Positions 23,095 through 34,803 of a stretch of DNA of 64,000 nt are shown one piece after another; position 1 is the first letter of the stretch, and the number at the start of each line of letters is the position of its first letter. Source of the stretch: Cladorhizidae sp. MBARI D1340-BT2 (lineage: Eukaryota > Porifera > Demospongiae > Poecilosclerida > Cladorhizidae). The stretch spans positions 14,844,816-14,908,815 of the forward strand of contig JAQNBH010000013.1 of the NCBI GenBank assembly GCA_028752905.1, read 5' to 3'. The notes under the pieces are model-generated. The model saw only the letters and a list, made by a program, of their open reading frames with translations, had not been told where the DNA came from and did no database searches. Both the position numbers and the translations under genes were made by a program.

Positions 23095-24707
23095 GGGGGG
23101 CTATGCCTCCAAAATTCGAAATTTCTTTTTTCCTCTTTCCCCCCCCCCCCCCCCCTTCTTCTGGCAAACAATTTTTTCCCCCTTGTAACATCAAGAAACT
23201 ACAAAGTGGACACATCTTGCATGATATTTGCCCTAATTGGGTCTATATGTTTCTCATTTCCCCCCAAAAATCTTGTTTTTTTGCCGTAAAGCTCATAACA
23301 TTTTTACACTTTATCCAAAAAAGGTAATTTCTATATCACCGGATAGCCCTTCTAATTATCTGTCTTTTGTACGTGCCAAAATTTTGAGTACTCTAAGTAT
23401 TAGCAAGTTATGGTGATTTGAAGTGGTGAGGTTTGGGATTTTTCCTGTTGTTTTCCAGTTGCCAAAGCTGTGGCCTGCCAGTGAAAAACCACTACATTTA
23501 TTGAAAATCTGTTCACATGTTGCAGATAAGGGCCTTCTCTATCAGTTGACAAAATCTGGGACTTTGGTCTTGTTAATTAGGGCAGTTATGAATTGTACTG
23601 CAAGATAGATCAACTTATTTAGGGATCTTGATGTATCTTCCGAGAAAATATGTCTGCAGAGACATTCAACATATCATTAGGCAAGATGTCAACTTATTTA
23701 GGGATCTTGATGTATCTTCCCAGAAAATATGTCTGCAGAGACATTCAACATATCATTAGGAACAAAGCATAAGGAAATAGGGAATAAAATGACATGCGTT
23801 CCCCCCACCCCCCTTCCCCCACACACACCCCTGGCGACTACACATGAAATCAGTTCAAACTGTTGTTGCATCTATCTACTTGCTATTTCCAAAGTTTTGG
23901 AGACATAGGATGCTTCTTTCAAAGTTATGGTGGATCTACTTCATCATACATTTCTTTGACATGCAAAAACATTCAGCTGTAAAGGAAAATTATGGAATTT
24001 TCATCATATTTTTCTTTCTTACATGTAGAGATATAGGCACAGAAAAACCCAAGAGTCACGGAAGTAAAAAAAAACAGATCAAGGAATTGCTAAAACTTGT
24101 GAAAGAACATATTTTGTCAATTTATTTCAGTGCTAACTCAAACATTTCGTTTTCCAAACTTGGAATGCTTATTCCCACAATTAATGGAAATATTTCTTGT
24201 TGCGAGAATAACTTTAAAACCGTTTGCTCAATTTTTTGGCTATGTATGTCATTATAGAGCTATTTTAGTACTCTCTGATATCCATGAATCAGATTTTTGT
24301 TTACTGCAAGGATTGCCAAGAGATGGTAGTTGGAAGAGGTGGCCTCTAGTTTTTAGCAGTTTTTCAGACTCTGTAAGTGTGTAACTAATCAACATGACAA
24401 CATATGGTAACTTTGCTCCATGGATATCACTGAGACACTCCTTAGCAAGCTACACACCAATTATGAGTAAATGACTTCAAATGGTTAGCCAGCTAGGTCT
24501 GCCACAAATATCATGGAGTCACCTCGATGTTTCTGCATGTATCTTCTGAGAAAATTGTGTATATAGAGATATTAACACTTTATAAAAACAAACACAGAAT
24601 AATAAAGACTTTGGTATCATAAATACTTGTGTAGACGAAAGAGAAAAAAAGTTATGACAATTAGAAATAGGTACAACTATTTTGTGGTTTTGACGCATAG
24701 TCCCCCC
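23095..24707. mobile_element. TTAA-flanked DNA transposon (piggyBac- or Kolobok-like), non-autonomous
   Basis: The ends GGGGGG(A)CTATGC form short inverted repeats. TTAA is present on both sides (23091-23094 and 24708-24711), and the satellite sequence resumes directly after. TTAA duplication is shared by piggyBac and Kolobok, and the G-rich ends do not settle which. No transposase is recognised. A 79 bp tandem duplication occupies 23601-23760. Confidence 0.75.
23601..23760. repeat. 79 bp tandem duplication
   Basis: Two nearly identical copies containing CAACTTATTTAGGGATCTTG, inside the TTAA element. Confidence 0.85.
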
Positions 24708-26987
24708 TTAAAGGACTGAAAACTGTTTTGCATAGAAAATATTCCCACTTTTAAACGAAAGAAGCTCTTTTTTTGTGCATAATTTGGAATATTTGTGGTA
24801 GTTTCAATCTCATTCTTGGTAAAATGGCCACTTTCAATTTACTGTTTGACATTAAGAAATACTACCTACACATTTTTGTACTGTAAGCTGCCTTTTATGG
24901 AAATTGTTTACCTTTTTAATTTAAAGTGGCTCTTTTTTGGCACATTTTGTGAGGGTTTCAAGGAAATCCTGTCTAAAAAGCTCATTCCTGTCTACATTTA
25001 ATTCATTATGAAACCCTTTATACTCAATAAAGTGTTGAAAACTGATTTGTTGTTCCCCTTTTTAGCCAAAAGAACTCTTTTTGGGTTAAATTTGGGTAAT
25101 TTGTGATTTTATTCTTGGAAAACATCTCAGAAAGATCATTCATGTCAAAATGGGCATTTTCAATACCTTTTTAACGGTATGAAAGTTTTCTATTCATTCA
25201 AGGACTGAAAATGCTTTCTATTAATGAAATTTCTCCATGTTTGTAATCAAAAGAAGCTTTTTTTGGCTCAATTTGGGATATTTGTCATTGCTTCAAGAAA
25301 AATCTCTCTTCAAAACCTCATTCTTGGTAAAATGGCTACATTCAATTACTTTTCGATATTAATAAACTCTATGTACTCATTTTTGGAGTTAATCCTGCCT
25401 TTTCCCATTTTTAACCGAAATAAGTTTGCTCAATTTGGGAGTGTTTTGAGTGTTTTGAGGAAAAACTATCTCAAAACTCATTCTTGTCAAAATGGGCACA
25501 TTCAGTTCCTCCTTAACCTAATTTTTCAACTTATTGAAGTACTTAAAATAACTTAGTTCCGCTATTTTTAGCTCAATTAAACGGCTCATTCTTGCTAATA
25601 ATATAGGCACATTGAGTTCCTTTTTAACATTATGAAACTCAATAAAAAGGTGAATACCGACTATTGTAGATAATAGTGCCCCCTTTCAACTCTTTTTGGC
25701 TCAATTTAGGACATTTGAGAGTATTTCCAATCTCAAAAATCTCATTCATGTCAAAATGGGATCATTCAGTTCTTTCTACTCATTCAAAGACTGAAACCTG
25801 CTTTTCGTAGAAATTATTCCCGCTTTTTACCATAAGAAGCTCTTTTTTGCTAAATTTTGGATATTGATGGTTTTTTCAATCTCAAAAACCTACTTCTTGG
25901 TAAAATGGCCACATCAATTATTTTTGACGTTAAGAAACACCATCTACTCAGTTTTGTACTGTATCCTTTTATTGAAATTGTTCACTTTTTTAACATAAGA
26001 AGCTCTTTTTGTGTGCATTTTGTTAGTATTTCAAGGAAATCCTGTCTAAAACCTCACTCTTGTCTTCATTCAGTTCATTATTAAATCTTTTGTACTCATT
26101 GAAGTATTGAAAACAGCACAAAGAAGCTCTTTTTTGCTCAATTTGGTTTTTTCTTGGAAAACATATCTCTGAAGCTCATTCATGTCAAAATAGACATTTT
26201 CTATATAATTAACCTTTTTAACATTATAAAAGTTTCTACTGATTGAAGGACTGGAAATTGATTTAATCTCTTCTCATTTGTGACCAAAAGAAATTCTTTT
26301 TTGCTCAATTTGGCGATATTTGTGATTGTTTACCTTAAAAAACTACCTAAAAAACTCATTCTTGGTTAAATAGCCACATTGAATTACTTTTAGATATTAA
26401 GAAACATAATCTACTCATTTAAAAAATTAATTCTACCTTCTATAAATTGTTCCCATTTTTTACCGAAATAAGTTTGCTCAATTTGGGACAGTTTTGAGTT
26501 TTTTTGGAAGAAAAACTCTCATTCTTGTCAAAATGGGTTACGTTATAACATAAATTTATGTCTACTCATTAAAGGACTGAAAACTGCTTTCATTGAAAAT
26601 GTTTCACCTTTTTGACCGAAATAATTTATCAATTTTTGGATATTTTTGAGTGTTTCGAGGAAAACCTATAATAAAAGGCTCATTTTAAAATTAGGTAACT
26701 CTTTCTACTTATTATAGCACTGAATACTGCCTTTTCCCCCATTTTAGCCTAAAGAATCTCGTTTTGCTCAATTTAGGGTTTTTTAAGGGAAACCTCTCTC
26801 TGAAAGCTTATTCTTGTCCAAAAAGGCACATTCAGTTGCTTTTTAACATTATGAATATGAAACTCTTTCTATTCATTAAAAGACTGAAAAATGCTTTTGG
26901 TACAAATTTTTGGCTCAATTGGAGACCTTTTTGAGTGTTTTGAGGAAAAATTACCTAAATACACCTCTACTCATTTTAGGACTGAAT

Positions 26988-27799
26988 ATATGAGAGAGCA
27001 CACAGAGAGACCTATATTTATAGCAAGTATAGTGAAGAGTGCAGAATCAATGAGCTATGGAGAATATTTAGCATCAAGAGAGAGCACACGGAAAGATACC
27101 TCTCTTTTGAGCTAAAGTTCATTACAGTAAACTGTTTAGAGCTATATATAAAGTCTATACAGTGAAGTGTGCAGATTCTATGGAGCTAACATGATTAGCG
27201 AGTACAGAGGGAGATACCTATTTTTTAAACTATATATCAAGCCCATTACAGTGAAATGTACAGAATCTATGGGTATTTAGCAAGAGAGAGCACACAGAGA
27301 GACCTACCTTTAGAGCTATATATCCAGTCTGTACAGTAGAATCTATGGAGCTAACATATTTAGGATCAAGAGAGAGCACACGAGAGATATCTATTTGTGA
27401 GATATCTATCAAGTCCATTACAGTGAATTGTGCTAAATCTATGGATGTTTAGTATCAAGATAGAGCATACAGAGAGACCTATCTTCAGAGCTAAATATCA
27501 AGTTTATACACTGAAGTGTGTAGAAACTATGGAGCTAACATGTTTAGCGTCAAAGAGAGTACACAGTGAGATACCTATATTTTGAACTATATATCTAGCC
27601 CATTACAGTGAAATGTGCAGAATCTATTATTTAGTATTATGAGAGAGCACACAGAGAAATACTTATCATTTGAGCTATATATCAAGTACATTACAGTGAA
27701 ATGTGCAGAATCTATGGATATTTAGTATCAAGGGAGAGTACACAGAGATATTCCTATTTTTTAATCTATATATCAAGCCCATTACATTGAAATGTACAG
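26988..27799 (-). repeat. Reverse array of the 97 bp satellite, about 8 units
   Basis: The units read as the reverse complement of the main array: AGAGAGCACACAGAGAGA, CCTAT, TTTGAGCTATATATCAAG, CAGTGAA-TGTGCAGAATCTA. They are more diverged than the 36-61 kb array. The array abuts the old 160 bp satellite on the left and a piggyBac fragment on the right. Confidence 0.92.
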
Positions 27800-28114
27800 G
27801 TGGGAAGAAGTTGACAACATTATAAGCCCCACCGAGCATTTGTACACTGAAACTCATGGTTCAAATTTGCCAGATGATGATGTTGAGCCCAAGGATTTCT
27901 TCACCTGTTCTTTGCAGACGAGGTTTTTGACCTAGTAGTGCGTGAAACAAATATTTATGCACATATTCTGATCATAAACAGGCCACTTATGATTCGCTCA
28001 GGCTCAGTGTACTACTGTCAGACTTGCTCTGACCACCCACTTCTTCATCCAGAAGAGTGCTTTAAAGAGTACCACACAGCCAAGATCCTGAAGAAACCAA
28101 GAACAACACAGTGA
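27800..28114 (+). pseudogene. Internally deleted piggyBac-type transposase
   Basis: The N-terminal part has the segment LPDDDVEPKDFF, then after a frameshift HLFFADEVFDLVVRETNIYA, matching the start of piggyBac transposases. It jumps directly to the C-terminal Cys-rich finger YYCQTCSDHPLLHPEECFKE plus YHTAKILKK and a stop at 28112-28114. The whole DDD catalytic core is gone, so this is a deletion derivative. It begins within a few bases of the satellite array edge. Confidence 0.82.
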
Positions 28115-28602
28115 ACTCATGACTATATTGTTATTCAATGACTATATTGTTCTTCTTACAAAACATTGTACCTTGATGCCTTGATGGATTTTTGCTGTTA
28201 TTATTGCTGACAATCTTGTAAGATATATGCAGCTATATAGCCAGGTAAAGTTTTAGTACACAATGTAATAAAAATAGCTCCCACCAACCTAAATAGACAA
28301 TCATATAGCTATCACACAACATACAGACAAATCTAGCATAGTCTTAAGCAGCCGACTAACACCAAAAATAGCGAGAAAGTAGTAGAAGCTACCATGACTA
28401 GTTTCTAAACAAAAAGGTATAACAATAGCGTCAATATGATGGGGTTTTCTTTACTATCTATCGAATACTTACAGTTTGCTGAGATAACCAATGTTCACGG
28501 GATCTGTCTCTGTTGTTTGGTAAATTTTAGAGTAGTAAATATGTCGAAGGAGCAGCTAACAACAGACCCCATACGATCGCACAAGGTTTTAAAAAAACAA
28601 CG
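28115..28602. other. Unassigned sequence before the Ginger1 element
   Basis: AT-rich, containing an ATG-led short frame (MSKEQLTTDPIRSHKVL, from 28541) that the Ginger1 insertion interrupts. It may be the first exon of an unknown gene, but I have no homology support. Confidence 0.3.
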
Positions 28603-29460
28603 CCGGTGTCACAGGAAATCTGGCATCCCAGGATATTTGGCACCCACAAATATCCTAGGAAATATGGAGTCCCCCAAGGAAATTTGGCACCCCCATTCCT
28701 AATATCCTAGGAAATATGGAATCCCCCTATTTTTTTCTAATAGTTAGTTTGGCTATCCAAATGAGTAGCAGTAGCGTTAGTGTACCCAAGTGGACAAACA
28801 GAAAGCATCAGCTATATAGCTCAAGTTCAACTAATTGCTAAAGTTCAAATGTTGTCCATTGATGTTAGAGGTTCTGTCATCAAGGGAAGGCCTTCAATCT
28901 GGACTTGTTCAGTATAATTATAGTCTAGTCTTACAAAATGTACTTAGTAGATCTTCTCTGAATCCGTTCCAATAAAAGAATGTCCTTTATAAGGTAAGGT
29001 AAGAATCTCTCAAGCCTTAAACCAGACCTCTCTAAAGAGAGAAGAAAACTGAAATTTTGTCACAACCCGACCAGGATTTTTTTACCATAATTTATGGCCA
29101 TGATAGGCTAACCAATGAGCTTTGAGAGACTTAAAAAAATTACAGTAAGGGACTGAATACAGTGTGTTGTATAGGGTGGAAGGCAAAGCATAACTACACC
29201 TTCTGACATTGATGTCCCACCATTAATGTCATGGCCTGAAGCAATACCTCGTGCTTGTCATTGGAGGCTTATGAAATCATTGGCATCGATCAATTTATAT
29301 CATGTCAACTACAATCTGAATCAGTAAATAGATAGATATAAATATATTATATGCAAAGCCAGGATATTTAGTACCCCATATTGTCATTGATATATAGACA
29401 ATTTTGAATGTTTATAGAACAGTTACAGTATTAATTATGACTACATTGACTACAGCACCA

Positions 29461-30323
29461 TTAATAGTCTGGATTACTCCACACATATTGAGGGACGGTT
29501 TGACAAGTGTCATGGAACCATTCCAAGCAGCTGTCACATGAGACCATTTTATTTCCATCCTCATTCTCTGGCAATCTACAGTGATAGAACCCTTTAATTA
29601 CTTCAACCTTCATCATGTGGATATATTTCCTCTTCTTTGATGGGAAGTGCTCTATTAGCTTGTCTTTGATACAGTGGTACAAATGCCGCCTCATATGACC
29701 TACATGCTCTTCTGGGCTCAGGTCATTGCAAATAACCATAGCTGCAAATAGCATACAGTCTACTGAGTTTGGCTGTTGTTGCACATTGGCATATTCCAAA
29801 GTAATTTTTTCTTCTCTAGTGTGCAGAAGTGATGCTATTTGTACTTTTGTAGAGTATGTGAGCAAAGTGGATAAGCTGTCATATACTCGAACTGTGGGTG
29901 AATGCCAACAGTGCTTACTGTCACCCAATGATTACCCAGTATTTGGACGCATTCATCACTGGCGATGTTGAAACTGAGCATTTGTCCAAGAAGTGGACTT
30001 TGCAAGGAGCTAACAGGAAGTAGATCCTGGTAATGTTTCATGAGAAGCTGTGCTGCATGAATTAGTTTGTCATTGAGCCATCTGCCATTTAGCAGTAAAT
30101 TTTTGTCTTCAACATTCAGTTCGATTCCTCCAATTTTCTGCCAGCAGCCATCACTAACAATTTCATCAACCTCTCCACTGCTAACTATCAGTGGATCCAC
30201 ATCTAGTTTCTGACGCTTTTGTTCAATTACTGGTAGGGGTAACAGGGGTCTCTTTGCAAGCCTTACAGGTAAAGGCTTATGTTGATCAGCTGATGGATCA
30301 GTATTCTCATCAGCACCTGCATC
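29461..30323 (-). pseudogene. Ulp1-type protease and PHD-like finger of Ginger1
   Basis: An exon starts at 30323 after a CTATAG acceptor. The protease part shows LNDKLIHAAQLLMKHY, the catalytic His in LGNHWVTVST, an Asp in VRVYDSL, and Gln/Cys in QQQPNSVDCMLFA. The usual Gly after Cys is replaced by Met. A frameshift near 29900 splits it into two frames. The C-terminus FYHCRLP...MVSCDSCLEWFHDTC is PHD-like but lacks one of the first Cys pair. The likely role is removal of SUMO or similar modifiers, or proteolytic processing. It belongs to the transposon, not the host. Confidence 0.88.
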
Positions 30324-30540
30324 CTATAGTGTTTAGTTGTTGTTATTGTTATTTTGGGGAGGGGCAGGGGGAAAGAGACAAATAATTACAGAGCTAACAT
30401 GTTTATAACACAAATGTTTGACAGCATAACCATCTCTCCAATAATTACAGGGCTATGTTTAATAAAAAAACCAGCTTTTCAAATTGTTAATACCATATTG
30501 TCATCATATTTATATACATTATTTGTCTATACCATCTTAC

Positions 30541-31675
30541 CTCATTGTTGTCATGGCAATTCAGTCTTCTCCCATCAGGATCATACCATATCTTAAGGCG
30601 GTGGCAATTGATTGCTGTCTTCAGCAAGTCATCTTTGGGGCCTTTAAAATAAAACAATAGCGACCTTTCCCGATATCTTCCGCAACTGTATGTGGACCTC
30701 CAGGGAACTGAGGCTCAAGTTTTCCACCCTTATGACCTTTGTTCTTCAGCGACTTGACAAGCACTTTGTCACCAACCTTGATTTTAGTATTGATATTGTG
30801 CTTTGACTCGTATTGATGCTTTTGACGGGCTTGGGCTTTTTCAATATTTGCATATGCTTGCTCATGAATTTCTGAAACTCACGCATTCTTTGAACTTTTG
30901 TGTCTAAGTCCAGGTTCTCCATGCACTTGAGAGATGTCAATGGGGAGACGAGCTTCTCATCCATACATTAGAAGAAATGGAGTACACTTGGTGGAATCCT
31001 GGTGACTCGACCGATAAGCACATAGGATATTATCTATAAATTCATCCCAGTCATCCTGGTGATCGTTAACGAGCTTCTGGAGCTGGTTCTTCAGCATTTG
31101 ATTAAAACGCTCATCCAGTCCGTTTGATTGAGGATGGTAAGCACTAGTGATCTTGTGCTTAAATCCAGTGAACTCTTCAAGGGAATCGACAATCTTTTTG
31201 CCAAATTCCGTACTCTGATCAGATACAATCTCCTGAGGACATCCATGTCTAAGGATCATGCGGTAAAGGAAAGCAGCAACATGCTTCGCTTCGTTTGTGG
31301 GGATTGGAAAAGCTTCAGCCCATTTTGAGAAGTAATCAGTGAGCATAATGCAATAATGATTTCCAATTTTGCTGATAGGCTCGATAAGGTCTATTCCAAT
31401 TTTTTTCTATGTGTCTGAGACTGGAATAGGGTGTAAGGATGGTGCTGGTTTACCAAACATCCTACTCCGTTGGCAGACTTCACATAGTTTCACCTAAAGG
31501 ACATTGTTTAATGCAACTAACACCATGCAATGGGTATACTAGAGTGATGTACAAAACATACTGTAATTTTACTTACCCAGTCATCAACCTGCTTGATCGC
31601 TTTCCAGTAGTAGCGCGCAGATACTTTTGTTAATGTTTTATCTCTACCAAAGTGACATCCTCCTACTAAGTGTCA
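30541..31675 (-). pseudogene. Integrase-type transposase of Ginger1
   Basis: The first exon part ends at 31577 (GTAAGT donor) and resumes at 31493. The zinc finger spans the splice: His in GGCHFGRDKT, then KLCEVCQRSR. The DDE core is Asp in LTDYFSKWAEAF, Asp in EIVSDQSTEFG and Glu in NGLDERFNQ. An in-frame TAG lies just before the core at about 31405. The C-terminal part (30964-30746) then shifts frame into a GPHTVAEDIGKGRY segment equivalent to GPY/F. The donor after 30541 leads to the Ulp1 exon. Confidence 0.9.
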
Positions 31676-32058
31676 TCATTACAAGCTTCGAGTATCTTCC
31701 GCTTCATCTTACAGCTAGTTATAACTTGTGTAAGTCCTTCTTTGCCGTTATAGTGAATAATTCATTCCATCCACAATCTGGAAGTTTTTGGCACGCTTTC
31801 TGATTACGCATTTCTCCTGCTTGCTACTTCCAGGTGGATATATTGGCTCTTTGAAATATAATCGTGCAGCTCCTGGTAGATAGTCTCCACGCAGGCGTTC
31901 TTATCTTCTCTTCTCTCTGGAAAATCCACGTGATCGGGCGGGATGCAATATTTCCTAGGGCGTATAATTGGAAATTCTATACGGGGGTGCGAACTTTCCT
32001 AGGAAATTTGGAATGGGGATACCAAAAAGTGGGGATGTCAGATTTCCAGTGACACCGG

Positions 32059-32150
32059 ACCCAGATTATTACTTATGGTTTGAGTATAACGGTTTGAGTA
32101 TAACGCACGTACGATTATTGCGACATTTTCAATTGACGCGCATAAGTGTT
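32059..32150. other. Short unassigned spacer
   Basis: Between the Ginger1 target duplication and the second reverse satellite array. It contains a GGTTTGAGTATAAC direct repeat. Confidence 0.4.
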
Positions 32151-33132
32151 AGAGCTATATTTCAAGTCTATACAGTGAAGTGTACAAAATCTATAGAGCT
32201 AACATGTTTAGTATCATGAGAGAGCATACAGAGAGACTTATCTTTAGAGCTATATATCAAATTAATACAGTTAGGTGTGGCAGAATCTATGGAGCTAAAA
32301 TATTTAGCATCAAGAGAGAGCACACAGAAAGATACCTATCTTTTGAGCTAAAGTCCATTACAGTAGAATCTATGGATGTTTAGTATCTAGAGAGAGCACA
32401 CAGGAATACCTATCTTTAGTGCTATATATCTAGTCTATACAGTGAAGTGTGCAGAATCTATGGAGCTAACATGTTTAGCATCAAGAGAGAGTATACAGAG
32501 AGATACCTTTAAAAAATATATATATATCAAGTCTACAGAGAAATGTGCAGAATCTATGGATATTTGGTATCAAAAGAGAGCACTAGAGCTTTATATCCAG
32601 TCTATAGTGTGAAGTTTGCAGAATCTATGGAGTGAACATATTTACGAGATACCTATTTTTTAATCTATATATGCCAATTACAGTGAAATGTGTAATCTAT
32701 GGATATTTACCATCAAGAGAGAGCACACAGACAGATACCTATATGTTGAGCTCAAGTCAATTAAACTAAACTGCACAAAATCTATGGATATTTACTATCA
32801 AGAGAGAGCACACAGAGAGATCTATCTTTAGAGCTATTTATCAAGTATATACAATGAAGTATGCAGAATCTATTGAGCTAAAATATAGCTTCAAGAAAGA
32901 GCACAGAGAGATTATCTATCTTTTGAGCTATAATATCAAGCCCATTATAGTAAAGTGCGCAAAATCTATGGATGTTTATTATCAAGAGAGTGCGCACAGA
33001 GAGACAGCTATATACCAAGTCTATACATTGAGGTTTGCAGAATCTATGGAGCGAATATGTTAACATAAAGAGAGAGCACACACAAAGAGATACCTATCTT
33101 TTGAGCTAAAGTCCATTACAGTAAAGTGCACA
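32151..33132 (-). repeat. Second reverse array of the 97 bp satellite, about 10 units
   Basis: Same orientation and divergence as 26988-27799. The two were probably nearer each other before the Ginger1 insertion. The right edge falls inside the reading frame of a non-LTR retrotransposon, with no transition sequence. Confidence 0.92.
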
Positions 33133-34254
33133 GTCCACCCCCCTTCTTCCTGCTTGCAAGGAGAGATGCCCCGCACAGGTGAGGAACAACATCAGAAGGG
33201 GCACCACCTGCGCCCAGAAGTTGACCAACCCCTGAAGAGCACTATTGCCCCTGTCTGTTGAGGGGCATGATATAGCTTCCTTTAGATGATTGGCCCTTAA
33301 AGTTGAAGGACCAGGGTCTGAGCCTCTAGGGAAGGACTTGACAGCATGTGCGACATCCTCCACTGATACTTGGACTGGAGATGGTGCAGGACCGGCTGGC
33401 AGAGGGGTTGGTGGGTCCTGAGGATGCTTGGCCAGCATCTCAGCATAGGACTGAGCATCGACTGGAGCAAGCCCATCAGAGGTCAGAGCTTGAATGGCCT
33501 TCTTATATTGGCCATCTTCCACATCCATCTGAGCACGTCTAGCATTGGCCACTCTCTGCTTCTCCTCGGTTACTTTGCTATGCTTCCCTTTGCAATGATT
33601 AGGCCTGATAGCGGATTCCTCCACACAAGTCCATTGCTCATAGATGTCTCCCCCTCTACACCTCCGAATCCTGGCCTTGACGAGCATCTCAGTAGCCCAC
33701 CAGTGACTCCTCCCCCCTCTCTTTGGACTAGCCAGAATGCATCGGGGCAACATAAAAAACTTGCCCCAACCATCCAGATCAGAAGGATCAGCAACGATGG
33801 CACGGACCACTTCACCTACCAGGCCAGCCCAAGCATCCCTTGCCCCTTTAGGGACATGTTTGAGGGTAGTGGTCTTAATCCCCAAAATAGTCTTTAGGGG
33901 TGGGAGAGTGATGGCAGGTGAGGAAACTGTTGGCTCAGTATCGGAAGAGGTTGGTACGGGGTCGTCAACTGCCTCATGGCGGTACTCTGCTGGAGGAGTA
34001 GGATAATCAGCCACAGGAGTTCCATCAGGAGCAGAAGTATAGGAACAGCCAATAGCAGAGGGATAATCCTGAGAACAACTTCCAATGGAGGTAGCGATGG
34101 GAAGGAAAACCGAAGGGACAAGTGTACTAGGTTGGGAGCAAGTATTCCGACACTTGCTTAGCCGGCCAGGAAGACAGTCCGAGCAGGTTCTCCCCCCCTT
34201 AACACAGGAGCAACCCTTACACGTTCCTAACTTATTACAGCGGCAACAAGGCAT
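33133..34254 (-). pseudogene. 5' half of a non-LTR retrotransposon ORF with CXC-type N-terminus
   Basis: The ATG at 34254 opens a Cys-rich N-terminus (MPCCRCNKLGTCKGCSC, then CSDCLPGRLSKC), resembling a CXC/tesmin-type zinc module. A Pro-rich linker and a long helical part follow. Then comes a motif that precedes RT domains: VKSFPRGSDPGPSTLRANHL. After a frameshift near 33230 the other frame reads DVVPHLCGASLLASRKKGGG, the start of the RT fingers. There the sequence stops against satellite at about 33132. The catalytic palm is absent. The element type is a LINE of uncertain clade. Confidence 0.8.
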
Positions 34255-34803
34255 TTAGAGATCTATTAGTTAGCTACTACATCAATCACAACGTGTACTC
34301 TCTGAACGCGACTCAAACCGGTACGCGTGCGTAACGCAATAATTGAACTGCACCCTCCTTGCGGGACTATTTTTGTGAGAATATGGCTGCTACACGTGTT
34401 GGTGAGTGTCCTGTCTTTATGCGCCTCTATTTCGCCTTTCTCTGTTCTTCTGGGTTCGAAAAGTTGCCTTGAAGACTCGTCAAAGATTGGGAAAGAATAT
34501 AAACTCTATCTTGGACTCTGGATTTTTCATCGTGGAAAGATAAATGGTGAGCTATAATTAGAATTGTTTAGTTACTTTGCTTTGTGATCCTTATAGCCAG
34601 CCTTCGTTTTTAGTAATCAAGCTTTTAGTTTCTTTGGTAGCCAGCAGTCCATCTAGATAGCTCTAGCATCATTTATTTGTAGCTAGCAGTAGATCTGGCT
34701 AGCTAGTGTCGCTCTATCCAGCAGTAGCTCTAGCTAGTGCTAGTTTTGTTTTTACTGGGAGTAATCTTAATGATAGAATCATGTAAAGAGTAAGACTCCA
34801 GAG
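34255..34803. other. Spacer; possible retrotransposon 5' UTR
   Basis: CG-containing sequence directly upstream of the LINE ORF could be its 5' UTR or promoter (antisense). On the + strand an ATG at 34383 is followed after 19 bases by GTGAGT, which could be a tiny first exon. There is no independent support. Confidence 0.3.

Larger units (their letters stand above)
16440..26987. repeat. Old degenerate satellite, unit about 160 bp
   Basis: Recurring phrases appear in fixed order: CTTGTCAAAATGGGCACATT, TCAGTTCCTTTTTAACATTA, CTCATTAAAGGACTGAAAAC, GCTCAATTTGGGA and GTGTTTCGAGGAAAACCTAT. They recur at roughly 150-225 bp intervals through about 5.8 kb of satellite after removing three nested transposons. 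Copies are strongly diverged with many indels, so the array is old. It ends at the first reverse 97 bp satellite monomer. Confidence 0.85.
28607..32054 (-). mobile_element. Ginger1 DNA transposon, about 3.45 kb
   Basis: The ends are TGTCAC-GGAAATCTG-CATCCC in inverted orientation, with internal CCTAGGAAAT repeats extending the arms to about 100 bp. They are flanked by the 4 bp duplication CCGG (28603-28606 and 32055-32058), the known Ginger1 target. On the minus strand it encodes a gypsy-type integrase with HHCC finger, DDE core and GPY/F-like motif, then a Ulp1 (C48) protease domain and a PHD-like finger. Ginger1 is known to fuse integrase with Ulp1 or OTU proteases. Stops and frameshifts show the copy is dead. 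Confidence 0.95.

Noticed and set aside
33370..33897. 175-residue + strand ORF
   Set aside because: Lies opposite the LINE N-terminal ORF, which has recognisable Cys-rich and pre-RT motifs.
34383..34401. Tiny first exon beginning MAATRV followed by GTGAGT
   Set aside because: No downstream exon could be linked in frame and no homology is known. It is mentioned only as a possibility.
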